The translations under genes were made by a program, and so were the position numbers. From Antedon mediterranea (lineage: Eukaryota; Echinodermata; Crinoidea; Comatulida; Antedonidae), in NCBI RefSeq assembly GCF_964355755.1, contig NC_092679.1, forward strand, positions 24,924,432-24,988,431: DNA of 64,000 bases, given 5' to 3'. The notes under the pieces were generated by a model, which had not been told where the DNA came from, did no database searches, and saw only the letters and a program-made list of their open reading frames with translations. Shown here piece by piece: positions 26,293-37,733 of the stretch. Positions within the stretch are counted from its first letter, which is position 1. Each line of letters opens with the position of its first letter.

Positions 26293-26947
26293 GCACCTGC
26301 CTTGTATTTTAACTCCCAACATTTATTCTGAATACCACACCTAAGAATTGGCACTTTCATGAAAAAGAATCACATAAAAAGTAACAAATACATTTTTAAA
26401 TTGATGATTTTACAGACGTTTTTCTCGAACACAAAATGACTAGCCTACAGTACAGTAGGCCTACCCCATGGGCCATGTTCAATGTTTTTGTTTCTATGGA
26501 ACGTCAAAAGAGCAAAAATTATATAGAGGGCTGAAAACTCTGCGGAGTCCATCTACAGTGTGGATGGAACAATGTAAATTTAAAATTGTAATGATAATAG
26601 TATAATCATGCAAGTACGAAGAAATAAATACTGGCAAATAAATTTTAATTTAAAAATCATGATAAGTTTTTTTGTTTCGTTTTCTTTCTGTTTTTATACT
26701 TGTACTATTATTGTTGCTCTTTTGGCGCTCCATAGAAACAAAAACATTGAGCATGGGGAGCTCGAGGAGTTACATTACAGTATACAATGAAACACATCTG
26801 TAAAATCATCAATTTAAAGGATTTATTTATTTGTTATTATGTGTTTCTCCTTCTGAAAGTACTTATAAGTCCTAATTTTAAAGTGTGGTGTTCAGGATAA
26901 AGTTAGTCAACAAATTTGGAGTCAAAATACAAGAAAGGCAGGTGCGT
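26293..26947. repeat. 655-bp palindromic (foldback) repeat
   Basis: CGCACCTGCCTTGTATTTTA at the left is mirrored at the right end. Further paired blocks include AAATTGATGATTTTACAG / CTGTAAAATCATCAATTT and CAATGTTTTTGTTTCTATGG / its complement. The arms span most of the region, leaving a short central loop near 26600-26710. Confidence 0.75.
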
Positions 26948-27133
26948 AAGAAAAACATCCTCTGAACCAACACAATGGAGTAAATATATACCAACAAACA
27001 ACCCGTCAAGTTTTGTTTGTTGTAAAGAAAAAATATACATTTACTCAACGGGCGAAAATAATGTGAGTTTATCTATGTTTTGGATAGAGATCCTGCTGCA
27101 GACTGTCCGCCATGCGGTATGTCTGCCAGGCGG

Positions 27134-27575
27134 TTAGTCTGGGCTCCAGACGGAGTTTTTTCTTAATATTAGTAAAAATATAAATATTTTTGCACATATG
27201 GCGTTTCATACGTGTATTACTTGAGTTTGGATACTCCGTCTGGGGAAACACGCAAAAGTCACGTGGTTTGACACAAAGAATTCTTGGTGCATAGATTATC
27301 CGGTTGATTAGTTTCAGCTGCATGCGATTGGCTACTCACTCGTACACTGTTTTAATATTCATATTTCAGAATTTCAAAGACTCAACAACTAAGATGGTAC
27401 GCATGCGCTATGTTACGTTTAGACAATGTGTACTTTGGGTACATTGATGAAAGTTTCTGAAGGCTAGAAAGGATTTTATATGGATCATTTAATCAGGGAG
27501 ATGTAATTTACATCTCCCTGATTTAATATTACGCGGAGATAATTTGATTTAATTCCCACCCAGACCTGTCCTGGT
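27134..27575 (+). repeat. Dispersed repeat, copy 2 (pair of 15834-16345)
   Basis: Same orientation and block order as copy 1, missing about 110 bases and carrying a micro-palindrome at 27494. Upstream (27099-27124), CAGACTGTCCGCCATGCGG is mirrored at 29193-29216. Confidence 0.8.
27494..27520. mobile_element. Micro-palindrome insertion 3 (27 bp, 7-bp TSD, empty site known)
   Basis: CAGGGAGATGTAA, one base, then its exact reverse complement. Flanked by ATTTAAT repeats (27487-27493 and 27521-27527). The paralogous sequence at 16287-16311 reads continuously through the same position without the insert. Confidence 0.9.
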
Positions 27576-28464
27576 GGCGATTTTTTTTTTCGTACATAAG
27601 TTGGGGACCCCCTCATGAAACGTCACAAAATAAATATGAATAATTCATCAGTTAAATTTTCTTGTTCCGTGTGCACCCAAGCGTATAGCAACAAGAAGTG
27701 ATTACACAACTGCGATACGATACTTTTATTTCTACAGTAGGCCTGAGACAATAATGAGTTATATATGAGTATGAGTTTATGAATAGCCCTTCATCAATGC
27801 ATGTGAGAGTACTTAGACAAAACTGTCGGGATATCTAAAATGTTAACTAAGCTAAAATATTCTGTATCTCCCAAAACATGCGTAAATTTCGTAGGAGCAT
27901 GCAACGTATTATTGTTGTAATTCAATAGGGGGTTTACTCTGTTACGGGATACTAAAATTGTAGAACAGTGTAACTGTACCACTACCAGAGAGATTTTAAA
28001 ATCTTTGGTCGTATTACTTACTCTTTCATTATGGCTCTGTTATAAATGTAGAAATAGCGCCCTCTGTTGCCAATATTTTCTAATTCGTCAATGTTTAAAA
28101 AAATCACAATAGACAATTGTAAAAGGTGATTTATTAATTAAAAAGAACAAAAAACTACACACAGTATATCAAGTAATACCAATACGAGTAATTGACGGTC
28201 TACCACACTGTAGATACAATAATTACCCACTGTAAAATGGAATCGCCAGGCTATTGTACTAGTTACAGTAATTACCCACTGTAAAATGGAATCGTCGGGC
28301 AATTTGACAAGGTCGCTACCGGTTGGCGGACACAAACTCCCTCAAAGAATATATCACAAGAATGAGTATTCCGCGATTTTTGCATGAGAAATTTGTAACA
28401 GAGAGCTCCAGAGAGTGATGCCCGCCCTCATAAGGGCGGATGTATACATATTAAATAAGACTTG

Positions 28465-29165
28465 ATTTAATAGATATTATACATGTCACATTAAATAGAA
28501 TTATGATAATAGTTTTGCAATTGTAAACTATTTTATAATACATATTTATTAACAAACTAGTGTACATTCACTTTTACAGACAATTATTTACTAACATGCT
28601 AAGTTAGTTCACAAAAAAGGCCTAACACAGCAACACCAAAAGTCAACGAATCGTTACTCAGCACGGCCTATTCTTTACCATTGCCCGTGTACTACTCTAC
28701 GCCCGGTAAATTAAGTATTGTTTTTATGATATAAATCAGTATAAAATACATGTTATTAATAGGAGAAAATGTTAAATGTCATTAACATTTATTTGTTTTA
28801 CCAGAAACAAGTTAAATATAGGAATATTATTAAACTATCCTACGTGAAAACGCGTAAACACCAACACGCCCGGTCACGCTATTGTAGCGCCCGGTTGATA
28901 AAGCAAACTGTTTATACGGCAGTTTTTACTAAATAAATTGCATAAAGCGAACAATTAAATATCCAAATAGTATTTAACATGATGTTGGCATGTAGTTGAT
29001 AACATTTTTTATCATGAAAATACTACCGGTGGTCCAGCCTTTGATTAGTGAAACCGTCACAAAAAGTTGTATACATCCCAGATACATCCACACTTATGGC
29101 GGCGCCCTACCACATGGACAATATTACTGTTACAGGGAAAATCGCGGATTACTCATTCTTGTGAT
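28465..29165 (+). repeat. Dispersed promoter-proximal repeat, copy A (upstream of ADAT3)
   Basis: About 700 bp matching 39924-41010 in inverted orientation. Shared blocks include ACTAAATAAATTGCATAAA, GCATGTAGTTGATAACATTT, GTCACAAAAAGTTGTATACA, TTATGGCGGCGCCCTA and ATATTACTGTTACAGGGAAA. It lies inside the 3.2-kb element, ending about 600 bp before the ADAT3 start and pointing towards it. Confidence 0.75.
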
Positions 29166-29772
29166 ATATATTCTTTGACTCCCTCTAGTAGACATACCGC
29201 ATGGCGGACAGTCTGCAGCAACATGCAATTGATGTTTTGCGGTAGTATTAAATTATATTTATGGTAATAAATGAAACCAACTGTGTTTAAAATTATGTAT
29301 GGATAAACAAGTATTGTTTTTAAGCTGTAGTATATCTTAGTATTTGTAATCTTAGGTGTTGGGTCTTAGCTTTCGTGATCTAGGGGGTCTGAGCTTTCGT
29401 GGTCTTATTAGGTTTCGTGACACCCCCCCTTAGCTTTCCAAACGTGTTTAAAATTTTCCAAAAAGCAATTTCAACCATTTTCGATGATATATCGTATTTT
29501 TTAATCATTAATTGAACCAAGTGTTGGTGGTATGGTGTAAGTAAGGTACACCTATATATGTACATATGGAGTTGTTGAGATTATTATCAACAAACATAAT
29601 ATTCTATAGTAGGTAAGGTTAGGCCGAGCCTGAAGGAAACGGATCACTCCGGTCGGTCACGGTTCGTTCTGTCTGTTCGCGATTTTTTTTTCGTGCGGCA
29701 GTTCCTCCATTACTATGGCGCGCCTAATGAGTCAACTATTTTCTTAATTTCAGAGTAATTAATTAATTTAAG

Positions 29773-32700
29773 ATGGAAGAAGATAGAATTACAGCAGTTT
29801 TAGCAGATTGTTATTTTGAATCAATACCAACAGGTGAGAGATATTAACCTTCCCCACATTAGGCCTACGTTACAACATAGAGATATTAATATCTCTATGG
29901 TTACAATAATCAAATTGGGGAGCAATTTTTTTTTTTTTTTTAACCATATTTAATGAGGGTGATCCATCCACCTATTGCTGATCATTAGGGACCCTCAGAG
30001 GTTCACAAGACAAACATATACACAAGATGCTCTACATAAACAAAGTCTTATTACAAGTCTTTGGGAGTGGAGTGATTTGGTCCTTACATGTGACGGGACT
30101 TGAACCCAGGACCCTTAGAGTGGTAGCCAAGCATCATAACCACCAAGACACAACTTTAATTGATTTAAAATATTACAACTCCTTGATTTAAACATCACTA
30201 ATTATATCAACAGAACTTGTTTGTTACATTTTGTTTATTCCAAGTTAAGAGTTTTATTAATTATTTTTCCACACAGTTCCTGTTCATGTTGCTGAGGTTA
30301 AAGACTGTAAAAACATTTCTGATTTATTGAGGTAATGTTTTGTGTTTTTATTTAATTTGTTTAATTCTCGGGTGCGACATGAACCCACGACCTCCAGATC
30401 ACACACTAGCCTGACATTCATACTTCTAGACCACCAAGCTTGCGCTGATGACTAGGGGTTAGATTTGAGCAGGTAAACATTGGGTTGGCTACTGCTAAAT
30501 ATGTCTTGCTGTACTCTTCAAAAACAGATTTAAATTTGTTTGAATAATGATAAAATATAATGCATTTATTGTAATGAGACATTTCGTCATAAAACGGTTG
30601 GAAGTGAAAGGTTATTGACCTGTAACTTTTATCTATGTAGCATTTCCATATCTCATTGTATGACCATCTGCATAATCATAATTTTTTAATTTTTTTCTGA
30701 ATGGAAAGGGGATTCCTCTCACATAGCCATAAAGCTGTACTGCTTGTGACATCACATTGCACTCCTTACCTCTCAATAATAGAGGGCACTGTTGACCTAA
30801 AAAACACCACCATCAGTTTTTCACGCTGCTGCTCTAGCCCGCTACGTCCCATTAGGACTACTCAATCAGAAGCTAAAGCAAGCAGCAGTTATAGTTCTAA
30901 GGACGACAGTTTTGCGAAAATGGAAATTCCACTATAATTTATTGATTCCAGCTGCTACAGTAGACCCAAAAAAGTCTGGGAAAAGAGTATATTAGGACAA
31001 GTCATGCTAAAATTACAAATCCCAAGCATTTTTGGTATATTCACTGTCAGATATTCATTGAATTATTATCAAAACAGTCCATAAAAGTTTGTGTTTGTAA
31101 TAGGATACTTCACACTTGAAATATCTAGGGTGATGAAGTGACCCCCATACTTGACCTTAGCAATAAAATTAACTAAAGTGACTAAAATTGAGTATTCACT
31201 TCTGTAACAAAAAAATAATATTTATTCACATATAAAAAGAGAAAAGAAACCCCAAACCATTGTCTGACAGACAATTTAAGTATTTGTTGCTTTAAATTAC
31301 ATTTTTTTTCAGGTAAAATAACTATTATGTGACAATAAAATGACACATTCAAAAACATTTGAAATAAAAAATATTTTTCAATAAGCGAGCAGCGTTTTTT
31401 GTGAGAAATATTTCTTGTTAAACTTCAGATGTTGCCATGTATGTTGACATAAACATTGTTTACTTGCGTATCATTTAAACGTAGAGAAACCATTTTAGAA
31501 TTACTTGTGATACACCAGAAAGAAAGACTTGTGATGTCCATGCCCCAGCTTGTGGAGGAGATTTGATCTTTTGTACAATGCGTCATTTAAATTGTTATAT
31601 CGACGTGTGCTAGCAAAGTTTAACAGATTCATCCCTCTCCTAAATCACTAAAATGTACAATATACTGTCATATTTTAACATTCTATATTTGTACAATATT
31701 GTTGAAGTTATACAATTATGTATACACTTCAGACAGAGTGGGATATTGATGCTCTTGTTTTAAAATTATGGCCAAGTGTATCAACATCAAATTTTCTTTT
31801 TATTTAGAAACCTTGAACAGTTGTGTCCATTAGATGAATTAAAACACCTAAAAAGAATAAAATGTTTTAAGAAAGAAGATGGAACCGGTATGTATTATGT
31901 TTGTTTAAACTACCTCACGCGCAGTATCACTCTGTGCAATCTAATGCACTTGTCAATTGTATGACCCACTATACGACCCCCGGGAGAGGTGCGTCATGGG
32001 TGCGTCATTTACAAATAATTACTGACGCAGGGGTGCGTCAAAAAACCTAGATGGTACGTCACATCAATGAAGAAGGTGTGTCAATGTCCGTCACTTTACC
32101 ACCCACCATATCATAAACAACATGGTCACAGTGCGTCAAAATGGGTGCGTCATGGTCACCTAAAGGTAAGTCACCTTTTTGACGCACGGGTGCGTCATGG
32201 TATTCAAAAGTATGACGCACATCGGACAAATGACGCACCTCTCCCGGGGGTCGTATAGTGGGCCATACAATTGACAAGTGCATAACTACATCACATGCAG
32301 CATCACTCTGTGCAAGCTAACTACATCACATGCAACATCACTCAGTGCAAGATAAGTACATCACATGCAGTATCACTCAGTGCAAGATAACTACATCACA
32401 CGCAGCATCACTCAGTGCAAGCTAACTACCTCACACGCAGCATCATTCAGTGCAAGCTAACTACCTCACACGCAGCATCACTCAGTGCAAGCTAACTACA
32501 TCACATGCAGCATCACTCTGTGCAAGCTAACTACATCACATGCAGCATCACTCAGTGCAAGCTAACTACCTCACATGCAGCATCACTCAGTGCAAGCTAA
32601 CTACATCACATGCAGCATCACTCAGTGCAAGCTAACTACATCACATGCAGCATCACTCAGTGCAAGCTAACTACATCACATGCAGTATCACTCTGTGCAA

Positions 32701-35700
32701 GCTAACTACATCACATGCAGTATCACTCAGTGCAAGCTAACTACCTCACATGCAGTATCACTCAGTGCAAGCTAACTACCTCACATGCAGTATCACTCAG
32801 TGCAAGCTAACTACCTCACATGCAGTATCACTCAGTGCAAGCTAACTACCTCACATGCAGTATCACTCAGTGCAAGCTAACTACCTCACATGCAGTATCA
32901 CTCAGTGCAAGCTAACTACCTCACATGCATTATCACTCAGTGCAAGCTAACTACCTCACATGCAGCATCACTCAGTGCAAGATAACTACATCACATGCAG
33001 TATCACTCAGTGCAAGCTAACTACATCACATGCAGCATCACTCTGTGCAAGCTAACTACCTCACATGCAGCATCACTCAGTGCAAGATAACTACATCACA
33101 TGCAGCATCACTCAGTGCAAGATAACTACATCACATGCAGCATCACTCAGTGCAAGCTAACTACATCACATGCAGTATCACTCAGTGCAAGCTAACTACC
33201 TCACATGCAGCATCACTCAGTGCAAGCTAACTACATCACATGCAGCATCACTCTGTGCAAGCTTGGGTGGTCACATTATAGGTTATAATTTAACAAAATG
33301 TGAAGATCAAAATGGTTTCTCAAATTTTTCTTTGATAAATAATTTGTATTTAATTATTACTATTTGTATTACAGATAAATTTGAAGTTATCTTGTGTCCA
33401 ACAAGTAAAGGTGATACAATCCTTCATGATTTACTAAGAAGATGTGATTGTCTTTTAAATTCTAGGGTAACAGAAGTCCCTGCCAAATTACCATTAACAA
33501 GGCATCAATTTAATGAGGCTTCAAAGCTTTGGTCAACGAAATTTCATGAAGACAAAAAGTAAGATATGAATGAAAACTTAACTCAGTATGCCTTTATATC
33601 TGATTATTGCACTTCAGTTATTACCCTGAAACATACCTTCCTCGTTCACTTATGGCAAACAAAAGATTTCATAAACATTTTATTTATTTGTTATGAAAAC
33701 ATTTACCTGGTTTCGATTAGTATATTGATGTGTGTTCATTGATTGTAAACCAACTATCACATATTTACGATCAACTCCTGACGACTGGTCCCCTAGGCTA
33801 CACACCAAAAACATCCAGTGGCCAGTACACACTGTCTTTTTTTTATATCACAACCAAGCTCCAAATATGTTAACTCCTGACGACTGGTCACCTAGGCTAC
33901 ACACCAAAAACATCCAGTGGCCAGTACACACTGTCTTTTTTTTATATCACAACCAAGCTCCAAATATGTTAACTCCTGACGACTGGTCCCCTAGGCTACA
34001 CACCAAAAACATCCAGTGGCCAGTACACACTGTCTTTTTTTTATATCACAACCAAGCTCCAAATATGTTAACTCCTGACGACTGGTCCCCTAGGCTACAC
34101 ACCAAAAACATCCAGTGGCCAGTACACACTGTCTTTTTTTTATATCACAACCAAGCTCCAAATATGTTAACTCCTGACGACTGGTCCCCTAGGCTACACA
34201 CCAAAAACATCCAGTGGCCAGTACACACTGTCTTTTTTTATATCACAACCAAGCTCCAAATATGTTAACTCCTGACGACTGGTCCCCTAGGCTACACACC
34301 AAAAACATCCAGTGGCCAGTACACACTGTCTTTTTTTTATATCACAACCAAGCTCCAAATATGTTAACTCCTGACGACTGGTCTCCTAGGCTACACACCA
34401 AAAACATCCAGTGGCCAGTACACACTGTCTTTTTTTTATATCACAACCAAGCTCCAAATATGTTAACTCCTGACGACTGGTCCCCTAGGCTACACACCAA
34501 AAACATCCAGTGGCCAGTACACACTGTCTTTTTTTTATATCACAACCAAGCTCCAAATATGTTAACTCCTGATGACTGGTCCCCTAGGCTACACACCAAA
34601 AACATCCATTGGCCAGTACACACTGTCTTTTTTATATCACAACCAAGCTCCAAACATACTGTAATAGTGTAATGTTTTATTTTTGTTACACAGAAAGTTT
34701 TAATTAATGATTTGTTTGTAGAATAAGCAAACTGATAGATGGTACAATATTCCAAAAACATGAAATCAATCAAATAGTGTGTAACATGAAAAAGGCAGTT
34801 AACATAGCCAAAAACGGCATACAACTCTCAGAGGTACGTTATTTAAACCTTTCCTAAATTAAGTTTTTTTTAATACTAATATTTATAATAAATAAATTTA
34901 CCAATTTTAATTTTCATCGTCAAAACATTTTTTGTAATGTCACTTGTTATATGTCTTGATGATCAGCCAAATTTAAAAGATTATAAAAAATGGTTTCGAA
35001 ATGCAGACAAAACTAGAAAGCCACTCCCAAGAGTACATACCTCCGCCTACTGTAAAATTCTTCTACATCAGATTTAGTCACTGTAAAGTGTGTGTCTTAA
35101 TGCTGTGTGTGATTTAGGCTAATTTCACTAAAAGCATGTGTATGCGAGTTTGGTGTAATGGTTATGTAACAAGCCTTTCAACTAACAATAGCTTCAGCCA
35201 ACTAACAAAAGAACAGCAATGCGAAAATCAAACGAGTGAATTTGAAAATAAATAGGTAAATTAAATTTAATTATGTTTTAAAATTACAAATCACCAAATA
35301 TAATTCTTGGTAGTTCTCGAGAAAATACAATTTTAGTTTACTGTTACTTTAAGACCGGCATTTGAAATTTCTGTCCTATCTTTTAACACTAGCAAGTCTG
35401 AAAATAATTTAAAAAGTGGTCCAGAATTGGGGCCGTGGTCCGGATTTCCTCCAAAATTTAATGGAGTGGTCCTTGACCACATGTCTATCTGTATTTTCAT
35501 TTTGGGAAAGATCATGTAATTACTTTTTTAGTAATCCTGCTAACAAACACACGCGATCGATTACATATACCTCCTTGGCAGAGGTAAATTATAAGAACAA
35601 CCAACTAGAGACTAATTCCTAACCTCAACAATGTTTCCATTTATATATTCTAACTCTTCAAAATGTATCTCTACTTTTGTCTTATTTTTCCAGATTTGTA

Positions 35701-36792
35701 TAGGTGCTTGTATTGTAAATCCAAAGTGTAATAAAGTGATAGCTTTTTCCTCTGATTACCGACATCAACATCCATTACATCATGCTGTGATGGTGTGTAT
35801 AGATAAAGTTGCACATACTCAGGGCTCTGGAACTTGCCAAACATACAGTAAGGTCTTCGAAATAATAAACTAGTGTCCGATGGAGTTTGTTTTTCACCAT
35901 GTAGTATAGTCTTTCTTTTTTGTACGTACCTCTTGGCTATTTTTATTATACAGTTGACTCTCCCAATATCAGACTCTCTGAACATCGGACACTCTCCCAA
36001 AACCAGACTTTTCTTTAGGTCCCAAATTCATTTTTCGCCATCGTCATCAATTTTTTAAATTAGAGATGAATTAAAGGTGCTATAATATTGATGATTGTTG
36101 TGGCTTCGTTACATTGATTAGGGTAAGAGTTGGTTCAGGTACAAGGTAGCCAAGTTGGTACAAGTTGTCATATGTTGGTTTTGGCACAAGATAACCAGCC
36201 TCTTTTTCAAGGAAGAATAGTTTTTTTAGCACAATCTTTAATCCCTAAAAGCTAATTTAAAACAGAAAAATATTTGTTTTGACATTTTGGATAGTTATAC
36301 AGTAATTACACGCTATAAAATCATTTTTGTTGTATCTTGATCAGAAGATGGTTTTAGTGAGCTTATTCCTGAGTTACCAACGACTTCTCATTCTAAAGAA
36401 TGTCAATATTTATGCACTGGTCTGGATCTTTATTGCACTAGAGAGCCATGTGTCATGTAAGTTGTGTGTTTTTTTACACAAAAGGAAGATGTGGGAAACC
36501 TGTTTTCATTTTTTGAAGTACAACGTGGCTCATTTAAAATCTCTTAAGTTTGTAATATAGTTAATGAATGCAATGCAATGCTGAAACCTACTTTTTATCA
36601 CTGATTTAATTTTTTTTAAGGTGTTCAATGGCATTAGTCCATTCCAGGATTGGCCGAGTTTTTTACGGTACATCAGATCTATGTGGAGCTCTTGGAAAAC
36701 AATACAAGATACATACTAAAGAAGGACTAAATCATCATTTTGAAGTTTTTAAAGGTGCACTTGAAAATGAATGTAAATACCTAAACTCATGA
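29773..36792 (+). CDS. ADAT3: ADAT3, non-catalytic subunit of tRNA wobble adenosine deaminase
   Basis: Eight exons join in frame: 29773-29833, 30277-30331, 31808-31887, 33375-33558, 34722-34833, 35694-35847, 36345-36456 and 36621-36792, giving 309 residues (human about 350). ADAT3 pairs with ADAT2 to convert A34 to inosine in tRNA anticodons. The N-terminal half (1-160) is the ADAT3-specific RNA-binding region, with CPLDELKHLKRI near 45. The deaminase-like domain (165-309) has H194-A195-V196, where a catalytic enzyme has HAE; the valine marks ADAT3 as the inactive partner. The zinc motif EPCVMC (249-254) is intact, and SRIGRVFYGTSD follows. The start is the first ATG in the exon, with MEEDRI. 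The gene converges on C1D, with about 940 bp between stop codons. Its introns carry two SINEs, a MITE, two satellites and a micro-palindrome. Confidence 0.95.
29876..29899. mobile_element. Micro-palindrome insertion 4 (24 bp, 7-bp TSD)
   Basis: A perfect palindrome starting CATAGAGATATT, flanked by exact GTTACAA repeats (29869-29875 and 29900-29906). It sits 42 bp inside ADAT3 intron 1. Confidence 0.9.
29927..30155 (-). mobile_element. tRNA-derived SINE in ADAT3 intron 1
   Basis: Read on the minus strand, the 5' end resembles a tRNA gene, with TTGGTGGTTATGATGCTTGG and the B-box-like GGGTTCAAGTCCCGTCA (complement of 30091-30107). An unrelated body follows and it ends in a poly-A tract (T-run at 29927-29942 on the plus strand). 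This matches a Pol III SINE. The parental tRNA and family are not determined. Confidence 0.75.
30352..30452 (-). mobile_element. Second tRNA-derived SINE fragment in ADAT3 intron 2
   Basis: The minus strand reads GCTTGGTGGTCTAGAAGTAT, then GGAGGTCGTGGGTTCATGTC, the latter close to a tRNA B-box (GGTTCGANTCC). It differs in sequence from the SINE at 29927. No poly-A tail is seen, so it may be a fragment. Confidence 0.55.
31945..32282. mobile_element. Harbinger-like palindromic MITE, copy 1 (TSD TAA)
   Basis: The ends are inverted copies of TGCACTTGTCAATTGTATGA, continuing through CACTATACGACCCCCGGGAG, flanked by TAA (31942-31944 and 32283-32285). The interior is packed with GGTGCGTCA words in both orientations. 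It is inserted inside the first units of the 35-bp satellite. Copy 2 at 52871-53197 is nearly identical but lacks an 11-bp internal duplication. Three-base TWA duplications fit PIF/Harbinger elements. Confidence 0.85.
32283..33262. repeat. 35-bp satellite, about 28 copies, ADAT3 intron 3
   Basis: Head-to-tail units of 35 bp containing ACATCACATGCAG(C/T)ATC and ACTCAGTGCAAGCTAACT. One further unit (31909-31943) lies on the far side of the MITE, showing that the MITE landed in the array. There are no unique spacers, so this is not a CRISPR array. Unit variants (ACCTC/ACATC, CAGC/CAGT) cluster, as expected from local unequal exchange. Confidence 0.95.
33771..34660. repeat. 99-bp satellite, nine copies, ADAT3 intron 4
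   Basis: Nine almost identical 99-bp units containing CTCCTGACGACTGGTCCCCT, AACATCCAGTGGCCAGTACA and CACAACCAAGCTCCAAATAT. Since 99 is divisible by three, long open frames arise on the plus strand; these are by-products. Differences are mostly T-run length and single bases, so the array is young. Confidence 0.95.
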
Positions 36793-36921
36793 TAATTGTT
36801 TGTCTATTTCTTTATTAATACTTAGTTTTATTACAGCTTCTAACTTATGATGCAGAAGATATTTTTTTTTGTCTAACTAGTTCACTTCTTCATTTTGTGT
36901 TTTGCCATATTTTTATTGAAA

Positions 36922-36943
36922 CATAGAGATATTTATCTCTATG
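36922..36943. mobile_element. Micro-palindrome insertion 5 (22 bp, 7-bp TSD)
   Basis: Starts CATAGAGATA and ends TATCTCTATG, flanked by exact ATTGAAA repeats (36915-36921 and 36944-36950). It lies 130 bp after the ADAT3 stop codon. Its arms closely match insertion 4. Confidence 0.9.
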
Positions 36944-37044
36944 ATTGAAACAACTGTAGATAACAAATGTTTATAACATTAGTCATCAAAGTATTATTTG
37001 TGAAATTCATACATCTAATGAATAGACTGACACATTGTGTGATG

Positions 37045-37350
37045 CCAATGATTTTGGTGGCAAAATGTAGGTTTTAAGGGTCAAGGAATCCAAATATGTA
37101 CAACATTTTGAAGTTCACCCAATTTCCGCCATTTTCAATGGCTGCCATAAAATTGACAGATTTTTCTTCATATCTGAACTTCTACGTCATATGTATAGAC
37201 ATGACTTTGGTGGAAAAGTATATGTTTTGAAGGTCAAGGCATCCAAAAACTGTGTTGTTATTTACGGATTTGTCTTCATACCTCGGCTTCTACATCATGT
37301 ATGGAAGTGATTTTGGTGGCAAAGTGTAAGTTTTGAGAGTCAAGGAATAA
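37045..37350. repeat. Degenerate roughly 150-bp tandem between ADAT3 and C1D
   Basis: Three diverged units, each with GATTTTGGTGGCAAA-like sequence, then GTTTTGAGGGTCAAGGA, starting near 37049, 37204 and 37311. Two also share TCTTCATA(T/C)CT and GCTTCTAC. Not coding. Confidence 0.6.
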
Positions 37351-37547
37351 CTAATCATCAATGAAATGGTTGTATTTTGAGTAAATAATAAGCAACAAAT
37401 TACTAAAACTGGTTTCTTAACCGCATTAAAAACAGCAGAAACTGGCCAATACTGTAGTTCAGAGCAGTTTGGCACAATAAACATAAAACACAATAGGCTA
37501 CAGTGTCTCTGTCCTTTTTTATCTTTATTCTGTATTTTTTTTTTTTA

Positions 37548-37672
37548 AATAAGCTAGCTAGAAGTGAAGATTCGCTGTAAATAAAAAAAAAAACCTATTT
37601 TAAATAATAACCTATCATCCTGATGCTTGTTATTGTAATTGCATTATTTTTACATGAAATCGCACACTTTTT
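37548..37672 (+). repeat. 125-bp segment duplicated at 54920-55045
   Basis: Begins AGCTAGCTAGAAGTGAAGAT and contains TAACCTATCATCCTGATGCT and TTTTTACATGAAAT. The second copy is in the same orientation about 17.4 kb away with only a few differences. Type unknown. Confidence 0.8.
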
Positions 37673-37733
37673 TTACACACAGCCTACTGTAATAATATGA
37701 CAGTCTGCAGAGGTTAGGAAAAGTATAATGTTT

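Larger units (their letters stand above)
26200..29433. mobile_element. 3.2-kb inverted-repeat element with 8-bp TSD
   Basis: Terminal arms of about 85 bp contain GGTGTCACGAAACCTAA, repeated CACGAAAGCTAAGACCC-type units and CCTAAGATTACAAATA, mirrored at 29345-29433. Direct repeats CTTTCCAA flank it (26192-26199 and 29434-29441). The right end carries a few extra bases (CTTAG), so the exact terminus is uncertain. Several other repeats lie inside and no transposase is recognised. Its right end is about 340 bp upstream of the ADAT3 start codon. Confidence 0.65.

Noticed and set aside
30701-30937. 78-residue frame in ADAT3 intron 2
   Set aside because: It is Ser-rich with no motif and lies in an intron in repeat-like DNA, so there is no support for it as a gene.
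32283-33262. Regular 35-bp repeats resembling a CRISPR array
   Set aside because: Units are contiguous with no unique spacers, the locus is in an intron of an animal gene and no cas genes are present. It is a satellite.
33732-34672. Long plus-strand frames of 178 and 152 residues made of repeating 33-residue units
   Set aside because: They arise because the 99-bp satellite unit is divisible by three. They lie inside ADAT3 intron 4, between two well-supported exons.
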